DNA from: Pisolithus tinctorius
Lineage: Eukaryota > Basidiomycota > Agaricomycetes > Boletales > Pisolithaceae
Direction: 5' to 3'
DNA length: 64,000 nucleotides
Assembly (NCBI GenBank): GCA_024663395.1
Contig: JANFAH010000002.1
Span: forward strand, 5,642,001 to 5,706,000
A program made the translations under genes and the position numbers. A model generated the notes under the pieces. That model was not told the DNA's origin and made no database searches. It was given only the letters and a program-made list of their open reading frames with translations. Shown here piece after piece: positions 33,808 to 45,200 of this stretch (its first letter is position 1; each line of letters begins with the position of its first letter).

Positions 33808-35800
33808 CTATTGAAGCGGCATGCCCAACAACCCACACAATGCCCACCACCTAGCGTAGAAATGGTCGATTTGTCGACCCCGACCGTTGACAACATCGGC
33901 ATATTTCCGAATATTTTCGATGCAGTAGTTTGCCTGCTCCTCAATATGGCCATCGAGATGGTCTGCGATTGGTGCCTCAGGCAATGGCCATAAGCCCTGG
34001 GCCATCATCAACTATTTGCAGCGACGAGAATAAGTGGCATACCTTAAAAAAAACCCAGGCCACAGAAAACAATCCTTTGCCTTGCAATCTTTGGGAATCC
34101 GCTGCGTATTCCTCGGAGTGATATAGCCACCAAGGGAATGCAAAGCTGGAATTGGGATCATCTGTGTGTGGGGTCCAATGCGGGACAATGGCGCTGATAT
34201 TGTCGATTAGGCAAAATGCGCTAAGGGGAATTAGCTGCATTTGCTCACGGAAGCTAACCTCATCATCTTGGTGTCTGAGGTACACATGGTAGCATGCTGG
34301 GAGGGGAGGAGTATAACTGGCATGCGACACCATCACCAGAATCAAGCTATTAAGCTGATTCTGAAGGAATTATGTATCAGTCCCACATTGTGAAAAATTG
34401 ATGTAAAACCTACCAAGTCCATTGCTAGGTTTGCAAACCAATGTGCGGGCCATCCCACGATATTGGCAGTCTGCTTCAAATGTACAGAGGCCATCTCGAT
34501 CTGGCACACCAAGTAGACAATACCCATCTCTACCACAGACTGGCAAGATGGGTGTGATTGGCTGGTGATGAATGGCTCTGGACAATTTTCAAAGGCAGAA
34601 CGCAGATAACGAACGACTTCCATCAAATCGAGCATATTGACGAGTCAAAGGCCCTGAGACACTGCACCATACTGGTCCCTTGCAGCTGTGCCCAATTCTC
34701 TCGCAATGGCATTCGCAGCATGCACAAGGTGCCTATCAAGGGTGGGATCGAACGGCGTGTCGCTGGGAGCGGTGTTTCCGCAGTAGCGAGATACCGCGGC
34801 ATGTAAGGCGCACAGGACTAAAATTATCAATGTCAACAGTGTTTCAGATTAAGCTCATGCCCATACCCTGATCGCAACGTGGAACAGGTGCCAATCCCCA
34901 TTGTTCCATTTGAAGAGATTGCTGTTCGGATGGAAGTTCACCTACATAACCGATGGATATCCCTGATCACATGAATAGAACCAAATATGCTCACCGTTGC
35001 ATATTTCTTCGAAGAGATCCCTCATCTCTGATCGTTCGGGCATGCCAAAAGTCAAACAGTTTGCACCATTGTCCTCATCCGCTGCCAAGTCAAAAGATTC
35101 GATGGGTACATTTGAAATGCACAGGGGAGGTGTTGGTTCCCTCATATCCTGCAATTGGGCAAGCAGGTTAGTTGGAGAATTGGGTCGAGGAGATCGGTCC
35201 CTCAGATTTGATGATTCGCAGGTGACAGGCAGAGGAGGCGGTTCCCGCACATTCTGCAAGTCTGCCAGAAAATCGACCTGCATAGTAACGTCTTGTGCAG
35301 GTGTTGAAGACCCGTCCATCCTGTTTAATGTCTCGTCCATGACTGGCAGTGCCAATGGTTCCTGCACATTCAGCAATTGCTCAAGTAGATCCACGTTCAT
35401 ACCATCCGCTGGGGGAGCAGTTGGTTCCCATTCATTCAGGAACCAATTCATCAAGTTTTCGTGTGGATCCATTACTAGAAAATTAGTTTTTTCATTAGCT
35501 TGAAGGGCAATCGTGCCAACTCACCGGCTGCGATTCTGACCTCTGCCAGAGCGGTTGGCTCCCTTTCCTGCAGGAACTGAGCCAGAAAACTTTCAGATGA
35601 ATCTATATCAAAAGAACTTTGTTTTTGTGCTTGGAGAGAAATCATGTTCACTCACCGGCTGCGATATCGATGTTCAACCCTGCCATATCCGCCCTTCCAC
35701 TTGAGACAATTGGTGGTGGGGTTGGCTCTCACAACTCACGCAGTCATACTAGCCTCTCCTCCAGATTTTTGGACTGCTTCATGTGGGAGCTAGATTGCCT
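33808..35800 (-). pseudogene. Unknown gene D with LxxLxxxEPxxLP repeats
   Basis: The upstream half repeats a ~40-50 residue module whose core reads NLEERLVxLRELxEPTPPP, FLAQFLQEREPTAL, NLMNWFLNEWEPTAPP, DLLEQLLNVQEPLALP, DFLADLQNVREPPPLP and NLLAQLQDMREPTPPL, six copies between about 35790 and 35020. The downstream half has Cys-containing blocks (VCGRDGYCLLGVPDRDGLC, HVYLRHQDDEVSFREQMQ, FCLIDNISAIVPHWTPHTD) and ends at 33808. Introns with good borders occur, for example near 35640-35600, 35520-35476 and 34060-34010. In-frame TGAs at 35729-35731, 35744-35746 and 34645-34647 sit where arginine would fit. Whether this is one gene or two is unsure. I do not recognise the family. The position inside the element suggests cargo. 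Confidence 0.5.
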
Positions 35801-36349
35801 TGGCTCGATTGGTCTTACATTAGCTGTGGATGGCTTAGGTCGCTGGATCCAACAATGAAGACAACCTCACCTTGACGATGGAAACGAACTTGGCAGGACT
35901 GTTCGGTGGACATATTCGACGACGATGGGTTCGCTGATAGCTCGATGATCAATCAAGATTTAAACTTGTAGGAACAATGGCGAGAATATCATCCACACCG
36001 TGGGAAGCAAGGTTGGACAATGGCGGACGGAGCCAAATTTTGGGTAACAGCAATACATGGGAGATGAGCAGCAATATCTCCCTACATAGATAGCTACCAG
36101 TCGCTTCCACATGGCCAATACATAGACCTGTCCTGCTCAGCTCTCCGCTCAATTGTCCTGCTCAATCATCCCGCTTAACTATCCCTCTCTCCGATATCAA
36201 AGACGCCTCTCACAACCACCATGGTGTCATGAGCTACTGTACATTCCATACACTTGTATTCTAATGTGTAAAACTAGGCTAAGCCCTCTATAGACCGTAC
36301 ACGAGTTCCAAAAAAGGTTTCCGCTCTGAATGTTTGAAGGATTTGACAA

Positions 36350-38884
36350 CTACTTCTGCTTCTGATTGCTGCCTGTTTGCTTGCGTGATCTCTTTGCATC
36401 AGGAGATGGAACATCTGCATCTGGCCTTGCAGGGGCCTTTCTGACACGAGGTGACTTCCAGGTGCTCCCAGGGATGCCCTGTTTCACATTCGTGGATGCT
36501 GCATTGGAGGTCACAGATCCATTATTGTTGGACTTGGATGAGTATTTGGCCCCAGGTCGACGTTGATTCATGTCTGGCTCACTCGATTCTGACAGAGCCT
36601 ACTTAACACACAGTGCAAACTTGTTAGCTATGACAACTGATTCAACATGGCCGAACTTGCCTTGTGCGTGCGCTTCAGGGCAGATTTCAGCTTTCCACCT
36701 TTGTTTCTGCTCGTTGACCCCTCCTCAGTTGGGAGGTCAGTGAAAGGAATGCTCTCCAATCCATCTGCATCTGCGTATTCTGAGTGGTCCTGTAGTTCAG
36801 TTGTGTACTCGCTCCCTGAGTGCAGATCAGGGTTTGCTGCGAATACAAATTACAGTGGGAAGCTCACTATTCAGGGATGTTGCCGATTTCTTTGAATTGG
36901 ATAGGGTGGGCAAATAAGTGTCTTCATCAGCTTCATCATCAGAATCATGGCTGTTGCTTTCCCTCCCATTATCGTCAGTTAGCGCTTTATTTCGTGGACA
37001 ATGCACTGGGGTGTTTGCATGGGCTGGAGGTGCAGAGAGCTCAGCTGGTGGGGGATTTGAGCGGGAACGAGAAGGGAATGGTGTCTTGGCATGGTTTTGC
37101 CTCCCGCCAGATACCTGAAGACCGGAATCGCATTAGTGCTGATCTGTCATGCATGAAAATCACACATGGCACACCTTTTTAGCGGAGGGATCATCTGTTC
37201 CAACATCGCTCCCCTCAGCCTCGCTGTGATCATCCAAACTGTCATCCGGGCTGTCATCTGGGCTATCATCTGCACTATCATCTGCGCTATCATCCACCAC
37301 TCCCTCTTCCTGCACTTTACCCTTGCCCTTGACATTTTTCCTTCCAGGATTCTTTTTGTATTTGGGGGCAGGTGTCTTTTGGTATTTCCGCTGCCTCACA
37401 ACCTGGAGGGGTACCAAAGTTCTATCCACTGGTGGCTGCAGCTCGCCAGATTGATCAATCCATTTCTGAAATCCAAACACATCATTTGGATGGGTTTCCT
37501 GTCACTTGCGCCAAAAGGACAGCAGCTGGGTAGCTGTTGTCATCCACATGTGACTTGGGTCGCAGTCGAAGGTAAATCCTTCAGGAAGATGGCGGGCTGC
37601 TATCATTTCCGCTTGATGATGACTGAAATTCTTGAATGGCACTGCTGACGAGGGATTTCCGCATGCTAATCCTGATAGCACTCGTCAGAGATTGAGGAGA
37701 CTAAATACTCTGGCCACTCACGGTAGTGAGCAGTCATAAATCCGCGAACCATTTTTTGTAGTTGGTCCTGGCTAAGGCCCGTGATTTCTCCTATCCAAAT
37801 CTCTCCATCGGCATTTTTCACCAATTTCATGGAGTCAACCTTGCCCGTCCTCGTTGCTTTGGTCACTGTCTTTTTCCGAGCATGTTCGGGACTTGACTCA
37901 CCATCATGCTCGGGCGGTGTTCCTGGTTCCTCAAATGTTTCCCCAAGGTACTCTCGCCAGCTTCCTTCCAGTGTGCGGACATCATTGAAGGGGATCCCAT
38001 CCATGATTTCGTTATTGAAGTCCATACTGTCATTGCATGAGTCTTACCTAGGCCTAGAGGAGAATATGGTGGACTCACGTGCATGCCTGTATAGTTCCCT
38101 CCTCATTTTTCCACCCAGCCATACACACTATGCGCATTCTGCAATATCTCCACATCTCCATCGCAAAGTTTCGGACATACTTGTACCCATACTTGGCTGC
38201 ATTCCTGGGAACCAGGATAAATTGAAGACTGGGAAGTTGACCTCATAAAATCGCACCTTGCTTTTGTCTCTGGCACAGGGCCTTCCCGCCCATTCCACCT
38301 TTCCGCTATATCTTCAGCTGCAGCCAATTGTTCCTCTGTCAGGTCGTCCTGAATAAAAGCTGTCAATGCATTCTGATACTGTTGGATCTGCTTGCTTCCA
38401 TGGGTATCGCCTTCTTCTACTTTCATTTTTGCAAGCTTCTCCTGTATTTGCTCTTGGTACAATTCGCGGACCACTGCCTGCACAGAGTATTTGTAACTGG
38501 ATCTAAGGGTAATTCGGGGCTTCTTTGAACGGAGGGGCTTTTTCAACCAATCTTGTATTAGCTACAAGGGTGCTTTGAATTGTGAGCATCCGAATCAGAA
38601 CTTTTAGAGCGTACCTTGCACTTGGTCTGGACTTTGCTCCCTCTCAACTCTTTGTTCCTGTCCAATCCCTGCATCTCCTCCCATATAGATAGCAGAACTG
38701 CAGGCTTCTTCTTCTTCCCTGCTTGCCTCCATTCCTGGCATCGGCACCCAAGGATCTCCAACTCTTCCACTTCAAATGTTTCTTCCTCCCTTTCCCCCAC
38801 ATCTGATGGTTCTATATCTCGCTCACCATCAGCATCATCTCTTTCTGTCTGATCCCAGGTGTCTGATTCGTACTGGGACTCCAT
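36350..38884 (-). pseudogene. Unknown gene E (repetitive basidiomycete family)
   Basis: The gene starts at 38884 (MESQYESDTWDQTER) and has about seven exons. Blocks in order are YKYSVQAVVRELYQEQI, LTEEQLAAAEDIAERWN, YKYVRNFAMEMWRYCRM-RI, AGWKNEEGTIQAC, DFNNEIMDGIPF, LQKMVRGFMTAHYREWPEYL, FQKWIDQSGELQPPVDRTL, and a tail of DDSADDSPDD repeats and basic residues ending at 36350. This matches, from memory, a large family of uncharacterised Agaricomycete proteins; no function is known to me. One in-frame TGA (37502-37504, FWRK-stop-QETHPND) sits where arginine is expected, so the copy is probably a pseudogene. The ladder of acidic repeats (about 37215-37300) is microsatellite-like. Confidence 0.6.
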
Positions 38885-40877
38885 GGAGTATGATGTGGTA
38901 TGATGTATAATGGTGTATAATAGATGGTTGGCTGCTAAGTTTTTTCGTGCCCTTGTTTGGTCTCAATGCATTTCAGTACTAGTACGGTCATGCCAAGGAA
39001 TTTGTTTGGACCTCCGTGAAGCAACTGAAATATCCAATCAGGCTGATATCTTTGACAGGAGCTCCGTGAAGCGACCGAAATATCCAATCGGGCTGATCTC
39101 TTTGACAGGATCCCGCCCAAAGGCGGATTAGCTCCCAGTTTGCATCCGGGCTGTCAGTTGGCTGGCCCAATCATATCCATACTTATATTGATACCGAACA
39201 TCTCATTTCACCTACATCAGCTAATATAGCATCCAAATTCACCATCATAATCCAGGCAAAGCACCCAGGTAATGTTGCAGCAGGAAGGGAATGTGCAGGC
39301 AGGGATTGAGCGGTAATAAGAAGGCAGTGCCATGCATTGCGCAAGGCCAGTGTAGTTGCATTTGTATTTATGCCCTGACATGTGCTAAGGTACTGACATC
39401 AATAGAACTAAATGATAAAGCAACTTGCACTAGTGGTAGTGTTTCTAACAACTGACCTCATACTGTCAAATCAGCAACCTCCAGATGGCCAAGGGAAGTA
39501 CTCAAAAGGGCATGAGAATGATTGGTCCTACCCCAGGCCATTGGGTGAAGCAGCTGGAAGTCAAGACTCGGAGAACTGGAGGTAGATATAGATCGTGATT
39601 GGTAGAAGTCGCGATCAAACAGCCAGATCCAGCAACCCCTGTCCATTCTCCCCGATCCTCGCCATCCAAGCATTCAAGGTCTCGCTCCCACAAGTACTTT
39701 GATGCATGGGCGGATTCAGCCTTCGACAGACATGAAAGCATGAGCCCACTGGTCCAGCAGCTGATGTTACTGTGGAAAAAGGTATGCAGCAGTTCGCCAA
39801 CCTGAAAGTGGACTTCACATGGTGTGTCAGATGCAGAACGATTACATCTGCGAATGGGTTCCACAGAAGGGGGAGTTCTTGAAGATACTCCTGGAGCTGG
39901 AAGCCTCCCCAGAGCCAAGGAACTGCACCTGGTGTGGCAATGACGGGGTGTACAGATGTCCGGATTGCTTGCATCAGCCCCTATTCTGCACAGAATGTTG
40001 CCGGAAGAGTCATGAGAGTCTGCCTTTCCACAGGATCCAACAGTGGACAGGGGACTTCTACGAGGAATCCGCCCTCCATATGGTGAGAGATCAGCTGGTT
40101 GCCCAGAATTACATTCACATCAAGACCCACAGACTGGCGTTCAGTTGCACCTGGGACATGGTGGAGCACCCTGTCCCCATGCGATCACACAAGCCCAGCA
40201 AGCAGCAGGTGAACCTCTGCCCATGGATGATCAAGAGTGGGAAGATGTGGAAGATATCGAAGAAAACCCAAAGCACCTCCGTCCTCCAGCGGGGTCAAGA
40301 TATCTCACCGTCGTGGATGTCACAGGTGTTCATTTCATTGTAGTGAATTGGTGTGAATGCAAGACTGCAGAAGCCCGATACATACAGTTACTCAGAGCCA
40401 AACTATTTCCCTCAACGTTCGAGAAGCCAAGCACCGCATTCACATTCGCGGTTCTGGATGACTTCCTGAGGGACAACCTGGAATGTGGAACGTCCGGTAT
40501 GAACTATTACAGCAAGTTGCGTCGGATCACATCCAGTGTGTTTCCACACCTAGTTCCAGTAAGATTTGGTATTTTGGTTCCAAGTGTTGGAATATCTGAA
40601 GGGTCAATCAGGATAGATACCGTGAGCTTCTACGGGTTGCGCGGAAATGGAGATACCTCAAGCTACTTAAATGGAATGGATTCCACGGGACAACCAGGTC
40701 AGCAGAGAAAGGTGGACTGGCATTATTTTGCGCAGCATGCCCCCAGCCTGGAATAAATGTTGATACCAATGAGGATTTGGACCAGTAAGCTGCTCCAATA
40801 CTGCAATCCTCATATGCTGACCTTCTCCAGCTGGCGGTTCACCCGCACAGTAGTAATGGATGGAAACTTTAAAGCGG

Positions 40878-41226
40878 TGTAGGGAATTTAATTTCCCTAC
40901 TAGGGGAATTGTTTTATTTTGTTCATTTTATTTAGTTTTGATTCTAGGTGTTTTTCTGCTAGTGGTACTTAGAATTTCGCATTTTGGTTGCTTAGTCAGC
41001 CCTACCTAGCATTTGATGTAGTTAGTTTTTTTTTAAAACAATAGACGAGCTACCACAGACGAGAGACGAGTTCGAGCAGGTCGTTTCCCTGCACCAAGAC
41101 AGCCTTAGAAGCCTTCAGACGACTACCAGGATCCTTGCCTAGGCTATAGAAGCCCCTTTGGCCTACTCACTCCCCATCAGATTTTACCCTTCCCCTCACT
41201 CTCCCATTATAATCCCTTTTCCTACA
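40878..41226 (+). repeat. 5' LTR of the dimer
   Basis: This 349-bp LTR starts TGTAGGGAATTTAATTTCCC and ends CTTTTCCTACA. It contains an internal T-tract (about 41027-41035). It is identical by eye to the LTR at 48360-48708, which implies very recent insertion of the whole 7.8-kb unit. Confidence 0.93.
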
Positions 41227-41228
41227 AC

Positions 41229-41245
41229 TGGAGCCCACCGCGAGG
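41229..41245 (+). other. Candidate primer-binding site
   Basis: TGGAGCCCACCGCGAGG lies two bases after the LTR and begins with TGG, the complement of a tRNA CCA end. The same sequence follows the middle LTR (44979-44995). The matching tRNA is not identified. Confidence 0.5.
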
Positions 41246-41451
41246 GGCTTCTGTCTTAGCCTGGCACCCATCCAACCCTTCCCAGATTTTATTTTTCAGT
41301 CTCCAGCTTCGTTTTCGCAATTTTCAGGCTCAGTTCAGCAGATTTTTGCCTTTCGGCCTCGTTTTGCAGTCACTTCGCTCGCAACTTCGTGTTTTCCCAC
41401 TCGCGCACACTCACATATCAAGCACTCGCACTCGTGTTACCCACTATCTTC

Positions 41452-42828
41452 ATGCTCGGCCTCAAAATTCCGTGCCGAGGCTCGCCCGAAGCACCGAGCT
41501 TCTCTGGGCGCCCCGAGGACCTTCAAAGTTATTTTGATGACATAATCGACTTCTGTGATGGATTCAGCCTCTCGGACGGGCTCGCACGCATCAAATTCGC
41601 ACTCAAGTATGCGCCTGTTGAGATGGTGGACCTCTGGTCCCACTTGGCAGATACCAGGAATGGAGATTGGAGTTATTTTACCTCAGAAGTGGTCCGGCTG
41701 TACCCAGAGCTGGAGGAGTCCTGCAGGAACCAATTTTTTAGACTGAAAAGTGCACTCGCAAGCTCGGACACCATCTCGGTATCTTCCCTGGGTGAGTATT
41801 TCCGCAGCTTTTGTCGTTTTTCGCTGTCTCTCGAAAAGCAGAAAGAGTCGACATCTCATCTACCTGTTGTGTTTTTTTATGGATTCCCGCCCAAATTCAG
41901 ATGCGAGCTGCTCGAGTTTCTTGACTCGCCAGATCAAGAGCTTACCGTGTCTAGTCTTATGATTGCAGCTAAACGGATTCTCGCACTGAGCGGCGGCCTC
42001 TGGAAGAGCCGCAAGGTCGACAGTTCACGCGCGCAGCCATCATGCTCCTCGGACAGTCACTCCCCCCGTCGTTCATATTCGTTCTGCTTCTTCTGCGGAC
42101 TTTCGGGCCATATTCGGGCAGGTTGCCATTCATACAAGTCGTATTTAGCTTCGGGAAAGTGTCTACTTGTAAACGGCCGCGTTGTTCTACCTACAGGTCA
42201 GGAAATCCCGCGCGAAGTTGCCGGAAGGACTCTACGAGACCGTCTCGACAACTGGTCTTCGTTGGCAAGCCAGTCTGAGACTCGTAGGGGCTCGTTGCTC
42301 GCTCACTCGCTTTCACCCACAGCTGCACCCTCTCGAAGCGTGTTCGACACACCAGCGTGCGTACCTGCTCGGACGAGCATCATGTATCCTCAGTCCCTAC
42401 CTACTGTCCAGCTCGAGCCAGCAGTACCAGACCCACCAGCTGTTCCATCTCGTCGCTCGTCAGCCGAGCACTCTCGTAGCTCACCACACGCGCAGCCACA
42501 GTCGAGGTGGCCACATACCCAGGGCGAATCGCCCTCGCGTCGTCGTTCACGCTCGCACTCGCAGACTCAAAAGGGTTCATACATACATTCGAAGGATGAA
42601 TTCATACCGGTCCAGTCGTATGCCCGCAGCTTGAAGCAGCATCACACTCGAAGGCGCTCGTATTCATGTTCGACCAGTAGCTCACTCCCTTCTTCCTTGT
42701 CCTCGTCCTCGCACTCGTGCTCTCGCTCTCGTTCACACTCGAGGAAGGTGCATTCGTACATCCATTCCAAGCCGAAGCGGTCGCGCAGCCGCGGTCGCAC
42801 GCCCCGGCGCTCTCGAAGAGCGCGTTGA
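41452..42828 (+). CDS. Retrotransposon Gag protein, copy 1
   Basis: This is a 458-residue Gag. The N-terminal two-thirds is a helical capsid-like domain (SFSGRPEDLQSYFDDIIDFC, WSHLADTRNGDWSYF, SLGEYFRSFCRFSLSLEKQK, HLPVVFFYGFPPKFRCELL). A CCHC zinc knuckle follows (CFFCGLSGHIRAGC, spacing C-x2-C-x4-H-x4-C), then a Ser/Pro/Arg-rich region ending in long RS-type dipeptide runs (SRSRSHSRK). The ATG at 41452 matches the start of copy 2. Known Gag proteins package the element RNA. No pol frame follows, so any replication must use another element's enzymes. The RS tail is unusual and resembles splicing-factor RS domains. Confidence 0.85.
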   Translation: MLGLKIPCRGSPEAPSFSGRPEDLQSYFDDIIDFCDGFSLSDGLARIKFALKYAPVEMVDLWSHLADTRNGDWSYFTSEVVRLYPELEESCRNQFFRLKSALASSDTISVSSLGEYFRSFCRFSLSLEKQKESTSHLPVVFFYGFPPKFRCELLEFLDSPDQELTVSSLMIAAKRILALSGGLWKSRKVDSSRAQPSCSSDSHSPRRSYSFCFFCGLSGHIRAGCHSYKSYLASGKCLLVNGRVVLPTGQEIPREVAGRTLRDRLDNWSSLASQSETRRGSLLAHSLSPTAAPSRSVFDTPACVPARTSIMYPQSLPTVQLEPAVPDPPAVPSRRSSAEHSRSSPHAQPQSRWPHTQGESPSRRRSRSHSQTQKGSYIHSKDEFIPVQSYARSLKQHHTRRRSYSCSTSSSLPSSLSSSSHSCSRSRSHSRKVHSYIHSKPKRSRSRGRTPRRSRRAR

Positions 42829-42831
42829 CGC

Positions 42832-44619
42832 TGCATGTCACACAAGTTCTGTTATGTTTTTGGTTTCTTTTCGTTGCTTATTGATCTTGCAGTATCTAGT
42901 ATGGATCTACCTACATCGTTATGCGAAGTTTTCAGTACATTATACACATTTAGTTTTTCTTTTCTTTTGTTCTGTGTTTTACCCCCCAGGCTCGAGTTCC
43001 CCACAGAACGCCGTTTCGCAGCGCACCTAGCACCTTCCCATGCTCTACACAATGCCTCGCATCCGCGGATACAGTTCTGACCAAGCCACTGTCGACACCG
43101 CTCGTCGCTCATCAAGGTGAATCTTCCTTGTGCTGAGCGTGTATCCAGCGTGTATCTCGCTCGTCATCGTGCCGCGCCTCTCGCATTTTGACAGGCTCGT
43201 ACTACTCGACGCCAGCTCTCTGTTGGTACCAAGCTCGTTTGCATGCGCCCAGCTGTTCAAGAGATATTCGCGTTTTTGTGGATAGGTCCATTCTCAGGGT
43301 CCTGTACTCGTATCTCGCTCGTTTCCTCGTTGCGCCTCTCGCTTTTTGGGAAAATTGTAGCCCTCAGCGAATGCTCCATGTTGATATCTGGGTTGTTCTG
43401 ATAGGTCCACTAGCTCCGGAGTTATTTGCGTTTTTGTGCGAAGGCCCATCCCCGAGGTCTTGCTGGAGTAGCTCACGCAGTTCTGCGCCTTTCCTCTCGC
43501 TTTTTGGGCAGCCCGTTCCCCTCGCCGAGACCTCTCTGGGGACGCTTCGTTCGTCAAATTCCGCGCAGTCGTTGTGGAGATATGACCGTTGTCGTGTTTG
43601 GAGGGAGGATATGTAATTTCGCGCACAAGTCGGGATCGGGTGGTCCGATCGTTGTGCTTCCTCCTTCTCCGTAATCGCAAAGGAGTCCCCTACTGCCTCC
43701 CTGACTTTCGTGTCGATCGCCCCAGCCGTTGCCGTTCGAGGGGTTCACCTCTCCTTGCCCTCGAGGTCTCGTGGTCGTATCTCGGGCGCCTCCGCGCCGT
43801 TCCTCTCGCTTTTCGGGTCGTTCATTCCTCTCGCTGAGCCCTTCCCAGGGGCACCTAGTCCGTCCAGTTCCGCGCCGCCATTGCGGAGATACACTCCGTT
43901 TTGTCCCTAGAGGCACATTTCGACAGTTTTGCAGATATCTCGGGGCTGAGTGCGTGTATTCACCCCATTCCTTTTGCACCATCCTCTTCGTATTCCCCTT
44001 TGCTGTCTCCTCCAGTTTCGTCTCGTTCCAAGCGTCCGTCGTTGGTCTGCAGTGTTCCCTCCTCAGTCAACAACGCTGTATGCATGATAGCTCGCCCATT
44101 TCACCGCCGGACCTCTCGCTTTTCGGGTAATTTGTACTACTCGTCGAGGGCCTTCTGACGGTATATCATACATCATGCTCGCTACCGCCGTTGTGGAGAT
44201 GTGCGCCATTTTGTTGTTGCAGGCACCTTAGGACGACTCTGCGAGTATCTCGCCCGTTTCTCGAACGGATCTCTCGCTTTTCGGGATCCTGATGCTACTG
44301 TTCAACAGCTTCAGAATGGTACCTTTTCTGTTGTCGTCGCTGCAGAACTTGTGGCTACATTTGGTTTTTGGTGGATGAGGATACCTTTAGGCAGATTTGT
44401 GGATATCTCAGGATCGGGCGCGCGGATTCTCTCCTCTCGTTTTGCAAGGTACTCGCTGCATTCCCTTGTGTCGTCATGTCTCGTATCACGGCATTCTGAG
44501 CACCTGTTTTTCGTCAATGAGTTGTTGTTTCGCCCCCTCCCTCGTGACTTTGGATTCTTGCATAGTCGAGCCGCCTTCGGGTTGACTGGGGACAGTAAAT
44601 ATCTCAAGTACCCCTGGGA
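42832..44619 (+). repeat. Non-coding tail 1 with ~155-bp ladder
   Basis: No frame of pol type exists. The phrase CCTCTCGCTTTT(T/C)GGG recurs near 43335, 43493, 43802, 44112 and 44271, spaced 158, 309, 310 and 159 bp, i.e. steps of about 155 bp. Other echoes are TATCTCGCTCGTTTC and GGAGATAT. The region ends just before the middle LTR with CTCAAGTACCCCTGGGA, and no clear polypurine tract. Confidence 0.7.
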
Positions 44620-44976
44620 TGTAGGGAATGTAATTTCCCTACTAGGGGAATTGTTTTATTTTGTTCATTTTATTTAGTTTTGATTCTAGGTGTTTTTCTG
44701 CTAGTGGTACTTAGAATTTCGCGTTTTGGTTGCTTAGTCAGCCCTACCTAGCATTTGATGTAGTTAGTTTTTTTTAAAAAAAATAGACGAGTTACCACAG
44801 ACGAGAGACGAGTTCGAGCAGGTCGTTTCCCCTGCACCCAGACAGCCTCAGAAGCCTTCAGACGACAACCAGGATCCTTGCCTAGGCTATAGAAGCCCCT
44901 TTGGCTTGCTCACTCCCCTCAGATATCCCTGCTTTACTCAGCTACTTCTACTCACTCTCAAATCTATTTTCCTACA
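44620..44976 (+). repeat. Middle LTR of the dimer (diverged)
   Basis: This 357-bp LTR has the same TGTAGGG...CCTACA ends but differs from the outer LTRs at many positions, most strongly in the last ~70 bp (TTGGCTTGCTCACTCCCCTC onward). It serves both as 3' LTR for copy 1 and 5' LTR for copy 2. Transcription must read through it for the dimer to be copied as one unit. Confidence 0.92.
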
Positions 44977-45200
44977 ACTGGAGCCCACCGCGAGGGGCTT
45001 CTGTCTTAGCCTGGAACCCATCCCAACCTTCTCAGATTCGTTTTCACAGTTTTCCGGCTTCGTTTTCGCATTTTTCAGGCTCGGTTTAGCAGTTTCACCT
45101 CTCAGTCTCGCTTTCGCACTCGCATTAGTCTCATATTCGTGTTTTCTTGCTCGCGCGCATTCGCATATCAATATTCACACTCGTATAAACTCCCGAAGTC

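Noticed and set aside
44397..44680. Frames crossing the ends of the LTRs (for example ending GELFYFVHFI) as genes
   Set aside because: They read from the tails into the LTR start, occur at each LTR copy, and have no independent coding evidence.
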